Shown here in pieces: positions 31,765 to 34,322 of a stretch of DNA of 34,322 nt. This DNA comes from an uncultured Porphyromonadaceae bacterium (GTDB lineage Bacteria; Bacteroidota; Bacteroidia; Bacteroidales; Muribaculaceae). A program made the translations under genes and the position numbers. The stretch spans positions 1-34,322 of the forward strand of contig CAMWUD010000004.1 of assembly GCA_947177365.1 (NCBI GenBank), written 5' to 3'. Under the pieces are notes generated by a model. It saw only the letters and a program-made list of their open reading frames with translations. It did no database searches and was not told where the DNA came from. Every line of letters starts with the position of its first letter. The first letter of the stretch is position 1.

Positions 31765-32898
31765 ATGGATACCTTTATTCCGCGTCTCATATCGCCCAAA
31801 GTTGAGGAAGCTCACAAATATTATCCTGTAATAGTTATTACAGGCCCCCGGCAATCAGGTAAAAGCACCCTCTGCCGTAATCTTTTCCCCACATATAAGT
31901 ATGTCAATTTGGAATTTATTCCGATCCGTACCCATGCCCTGACTGATCCTGTAGGTTTCATTGATGATCTTGGAGAGTATGTCATTATAGATGAAGTGCA
32001 GTATGCCCCAGACCTGCTATCAATAATTCAGGTCAGAGTCGATGAGAATAAAAAACTCCGCTATATCCTTACAGGCAGCAACAACTTCTCTCTCTTGAAA
32101 TCAGTGACACAATCCCTTGCCGGAAGAGCCGCAGTATTCACTCTTTTGCCTTTTTCATTCAGAGAGATGAGCGACACTGAATTGGCGAAGTCCATTGATA
32201 CGCTCATGCTCCAAGGCCAATACCCGGGAGTATTGGTAGATGAGATTTCTCCTGAAATTTTTTTCAGGAATTACTACACCACCTATATAGAACGAGACTT
32301 GCGCGACCTTATCAACCTCAAGAATCTTGTAGCTTTTGATAAATTTGTAAGATTGCTGGCCACCCGTATAGGAGCCGAATTTAATGCTTCCGCTATCTCG
32401 CGCGAAGTCGGAGTGACCTCCAAGACCATCACGGAATGGCAATCCCTTCTGGCGACTTCATATATCACATATCCCTTGGCACCTTACTATAATAATCTCT
32501 CGAAAAGATTAACAAAAATACCAAAGATCTACTTCCATGATACCGGCCTTTTATGTTATCTGCTTAATATAGAGACCGTGGAGCAACTTGAGAAGCATCC
32601 TCTGAAAGAATCCATATTCGAGAATATGGCAGTTGGAGAATTAATGAAGAAAAGATTTAATGAGGCTAAAGATCCTAATCTATTTTTCTACCGTGAGCAA
32701 TCAGGGAGAGAAATAGATGTGGTCTCCATTACAGCCGAAGGTATCAATCTATACGAAATCAAAGCCGGGAAAATGCTCAGACCCGACTATCTTGAAAATC
32801 TACAATACCTTAGAGGTCTCCTCCCCAATGTAGCCCGCACCGCCGTAATCTTCAACGGAGAGACACTGGGCTCAGTCATCAACATCCGCGACATCTGA
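31765..32898 (+). CDS. AAA_14/DUF4143 family ATPase with PD-(D/E)xK-like C-terminus
   Basis: A 377-residue protein of the widespread ATPase family with AAA_14 and DUF4143 domains. Walker A GPRQSGKST (27-35) and Walker B YVIIDEVQ (72-79) are intact, and a sensor-1-like LTGSNNF (102-108) and the SLAGRA motif follow. The C-terminal half includes a winged-helix-like segment (ISREVGVTSKTITEWQSLL) and, at 286-333, E286, E316-I-D318 and E331-I-K333, spaced as in PD-(D/E)xK nucleases. The function of the family is not settled; members are patchily distributed and strain-variable. The gene is much richer in A and T than those before the tRNA, which fits acquisition by transfer. The start is ATG at 31765. 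Confidence 0.88.
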   Translation: MDTFIPRLISPKVEEAHKYYPVIVITGPRQSGKSTLCRNLFPTYKYVNLEFIPIRTHALTDPVGFIDDLGEYVIIDEVQYAPDLLSIIQVRVDENKKLRYILTGSNNFSLLKSVTQSLAGRAAVFTLLPFSFREMSDTELAKSIDTLMLQGQYPGVLVDEISPEIFFRNYYTTYIERDLRDLINLKNLVAFDKFVRLLATRIGAEFNASAISREVGVTSKTITEWQSLLATSYITYPLAPYYNNLSKRLTKIPKIYFHDTGLLCYLLNIETVEQLEKHPLKESIFENMAVGELMKKRFNEAKDPNLFFYREQSGREIDVVSITAEGINLYEIKAGKMLRPDYLENLQYLRGLLPNVARTAVIFNGETLGSVINIRDI

Positions 32899-32928
32899 AC
32901 GTATAGACATCAATAATACCAATCCTAT

Positions 32929-33276
32929 TCATATATGCGCTGGTGAAATGAGAATGTCTTGTGCATTGGCGGCGAGAACCGAAAGTGCGGTTATCGCGGA
33001 AAGAGGATATGTTTTTGCGGTCATAGCGAAGCGCTTTCAAAGAAAGAACCCGTTGCGCCCGCGACTTACTCCGGCTGACTGAATGACAAGGCTAAGGTCT
33101 TCGTTGATGGAACGGTTGAAGAATGGCACAAGGCGTTGCTTATCTGCGAAGCTCTGGTTGATGAGCAGGTATTTTTCATCGTGACGCATGGGTTTGCCGA
33201 GCGCAGGAAAAATGCGCCTCGCTAAAACTAACTTTGCCACGAAGTTACCGCTGTTAATAAGGGGAGGAAAAGACAA
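32929..33276 (-). pseudogene. Possible gene remnant in a gene-poor stretch
   Basis: Between the ATPase and Abi genes lie ~410 bp without a convincing gene. The minus strand has an open frame 33037-33276 (79 codons, including RHDEKYLLINQSFADKQRL and FFNRSINEDLSLVIQSAGV). Then comes a stop at 33037-33039, and in the same frame an ATG at 33024 giving 31 codons that look like a signal peptide (MTAKTYPLSAITALSVLAAN followed by AQD). No family is recognised. It could be a gene broken by a stop and lacking its ends, or chance. The base composition is more GC-rich than the flanking Abi and ATPase genes, so this stretch may have a different origin. Confidence 0.25.
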
Positions 33277-33296
33277 GAAAAGTCAGAGAATTTTCG

Positions 33297-33304
33297 TAAC
33301 TTTG
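33297..33304 (+). promoter_or_regulatory. -7 box of the Abi gene
   Basis: TAACTTTG preceded by TTTTCG, 8 nt before the ATG at 33313, so the mRNA would have almost no leader. No TTG at -33. A second TAACTTTG at 33229-33236 lies 76 nt before the ATG, within an inverted repeat (TAACTT / AAGTTA). Confidence 0.5.
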
Positions 33305-33312
33305 CAGTTGAT

Positions 33313-34209
33313 ATGGGACAAAAAGCCATTACATTAGACAAACAAATAGACCTGCTGCGGAGCAGAGGCATGATTATAAATGATGTCGAGAAAGCCAAAG
33401 AGGTTTTATTAGATGTCGGCTACTATCGTCTTGGTTTCTATTGGTTCCCATTAGAGAAGAGTTATCCGGAAAAGCGTAACAGGACTCACGAATTTGCTGC
33501 CGGTACAAACTTCGATGATGCGGTCAAGCTATATTATTTTGATTACAAGCTGCGTAGCATACTGTCCTATAATATCAATCGTATAGAGATTAACTTCCGC
33601 AACTTTCTGACTTACACGCTCTCCAATAATTACATAGGTAATCCCCAGTGGTTTGTAGATGATTCGATTGTAGAGGAACAGTTTGTGCAGACATTTGACA
33701 GTTCAGTTTATACGGCAAGTTTCAAGCTGAACGCAGTAATAATGCATCACCATCGTACCCATCAAGGCGATAAATACGCTCCGGCATGGAAAACAATAGA
33801 GTATATGACATTCGGCAGTGTGCTAAACCTCTATAAGGCGATAAAGGATAGGAGTCTGAAGATTGAGATTGCAAAGCATTACGGCATTCGTTATATCGAG
33901 ATACTTGAGAATTACCTTGAAATAGTACGGGAATTGCGTAACTTTTGTGCTCACGGTAATGTCCTATATGATTTTGTGCCATTCAAATACATAAGACGAG
34001 GTCCGGCTAAAGTCAAGGGCGCAAAGAATTTTCGTAATCTTAACGGTTCAATAGCAGTGGTTCTTTATATGCTCAAACAGGTTTCAGTAAACCGCTATAA
34101 TGAAATGGTCGGAGATTTACAGTCTCTTATAAAGCATTATTCTCAAGCTCCGAAAGTAGCTGAAATAATCTCAAACATAAGTGGATTAGACGCATCTCAA
34201 ATAAAATAA
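33313..34209 (+). CDS. Abi_2 (AbiD/AbiF-like) abortive-infection HEPN protein
   Basis: A 298-residue protein of the Abi_2 family, which includes lactococcal AbiD and AbiF. The conserved N-terminal segment VGYYRLGFYWFP (35-46) and the NRIEINFRNFLTY segment (89-101) are typical. The HEPN ribonuclease motif R-x4-H is present as RNFCAH (R209 to H214) in the helix VRELRNFCAHGN. Family knowledge: these proteins stop growth or phage replication, and HEPN members usually cut RNA. Low GC and its place behind a tRNA point to transfer. It ends 23 nt before the -33 element of a separate promoter that drives a structured RNA; together they look like a toxin with an RNA partner. The start is ATG at 33313, 8 nt after a -7 box. 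Confidence 0.9.
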   Translation: MGQKAITLDKQIDLLRSRGMIINDVEKAKEVLLDVGYYRLGFYWFPLEKSYPEKRNRTHEFAAGTNFDDAVKLYYFDYKLRSILSYNINRIEINFRNFLTYTLSNNYIGNPQWFVDDSIVEEQFVQTFDSSVYTASFKLNAVIMHHHRTHQGDKYAPAWKTIEYMTFGSVLNLYKAIKDRSLKIEIAKHYGIRYIEILENYLEIVRELRNFCAHGNVLYDFVPFKYIRRGPAKVKGAKNFRNLNGSIAVVLYMLKQVSVNRYNEMVGDLQSLIKHYSQAPKVAEIISNISGLDASQIK

Positions 34210-34232
34210 TCGGAACTTTTGGGGATAAGCCA

Positions 34233-34262
34233 TTGTTATATCAGAAAAAATAAGTACCTTTG
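34233..34262 (+). promoter_or_regulatory. Promoter of the RNA downstream of the Abi gene
   Basis: TTG (34233-34235), a 19-nt spacer and TACCTTTG (34255-34262), one of the best -33/-7 pairs in the window. Transcription should start near 34267-34269, just before the hairpin at 34274. Confidence 0.72.
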
Positions 34263-34267
34263 CAACA

Positions 34268-34322
34268 TCATAAGTGCAGCTATCGGTTTTAGTCCCGATA
34301 CCAGCACTCTAAAAGGGAAAAG
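34268..34322 (+). ncRNA. Candidate structured RNA paired with the Abi_2 gene (partial, cut by window end)
   Basis: The predicted transcript begins a few nt before a hairpin: GTGC (34274-34277) pairs with GCAC (34304-34307), a symmetric 3 x 3 internal loop follows (AGC / CCA), then TATCGG (34281-34286) pairs with CCGATA (34295-34300), leaving an 8-nt loop TTTTAGTC. The loop bases TTTTAG (34287-34292) are complementary to CTAAAA (34309-34314) directly after the stem, so a pseudoknot can form. There is no ATG in the visible part. Known background, from memory: an Rfam motif named AbiF describes structured RNAs next to Abi_2 genes, and AbiF-type proteins have been proposed to act with noncoding RNA. 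The alternative is a structured 5' leader of a gene beyond the window. Confidence 0.55.

Noticed and set aside
31765-34209. ATPase and Abi gene as a single operon
   Set aside because: They are 414 bp apart, with a -7 box directly before the Abi gene, so a shared transcript is not supported.

Overview
The window looks like a piece of a Bacteroidales chromosome, most likely Muribaculaceae or a close relative. The signs are Bacteroidetes -7 promoter boxes (TAnnTTTG) before many genes, an almost complete absence of Shine-Dalgarno sites, and families typical of the phylum: a DUF3078 outer-membrane protein, IspG with an inserted middle domain, the NagB-like/PIG-L fusion and a yeast-length PurC. Most of the window is GC-rich, dense and housekeeping in character. 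The last ~2.7 kb, just after a tRNA-Ser gene, is clearly AT-richer and looks like acquired, defence-type DNA.

Layout. 1-5.4 kb (minus): rpoN, a PAP2-like membrane protein, purE, ispG and an M16 peptidase. 5.5-11.9 kb (minus): phoH-like, purC, menG, then DUF3078 protein, two small exported proteins, mtnN and an AlbA_2/Schlafen-type protein; four of these five starts or ends are linked by ATGA overlaps. 12.0-12.9 kb (minus): a self-contained two-gene unit, a T7-lysozyme-like amidase plus a small protein with a lipobox at one end and a membrane helix at the other, which is the layout of an endolysin with a unimolecular spanin. 13.0-16.2 kb (minus): the NagB-like/PIG-L fusion, a lipoprotein and a 9 x 9-bp tandem repeat. 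16.2-20.1 kb: a TonB-dependent receptor divergent from a sigma factor, membrane-protein and LTxxQ-protein operon. 20.2-23.4 kb (minus): CPA2 antiporter and asd. 23.6-26.8 kb (plus): a second ECF sigma factor with a membrane regulator candidate, a small exported protein and two paralogous outer-membrane barrels. 26.8-28.9 kb (minus): a sensor histidine kinase. 29.1-31.4 kb (plus): pnp, then tRNA-Ser(GGA). 31.6-34.3 kb: DUF4143-type ATPase, a gene-poor stretch with a possible gene remnant, an Abi_2/AbiF-like HEPN protein, and directly after it a well-formed promoter driving a short structured RNA cut off by the window end.

The strongest candidate for a little-described system is this last pair. 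The Abi_2 protein has an R-x4-H HEPN ribonuclease motif. Its 3' neighbour is a separate transcription unit whose RNA folds into a hairpin, with a loop complementary over 6 nt to the sequence just after the stem, a pseudoknot. This fits a HEPN toxin with a noncoding RNA partner. The second candidate is the orphan lysis unit at 12.0-12.9 kb, which sits among housekeeping genes with no phage structural genes nearby.
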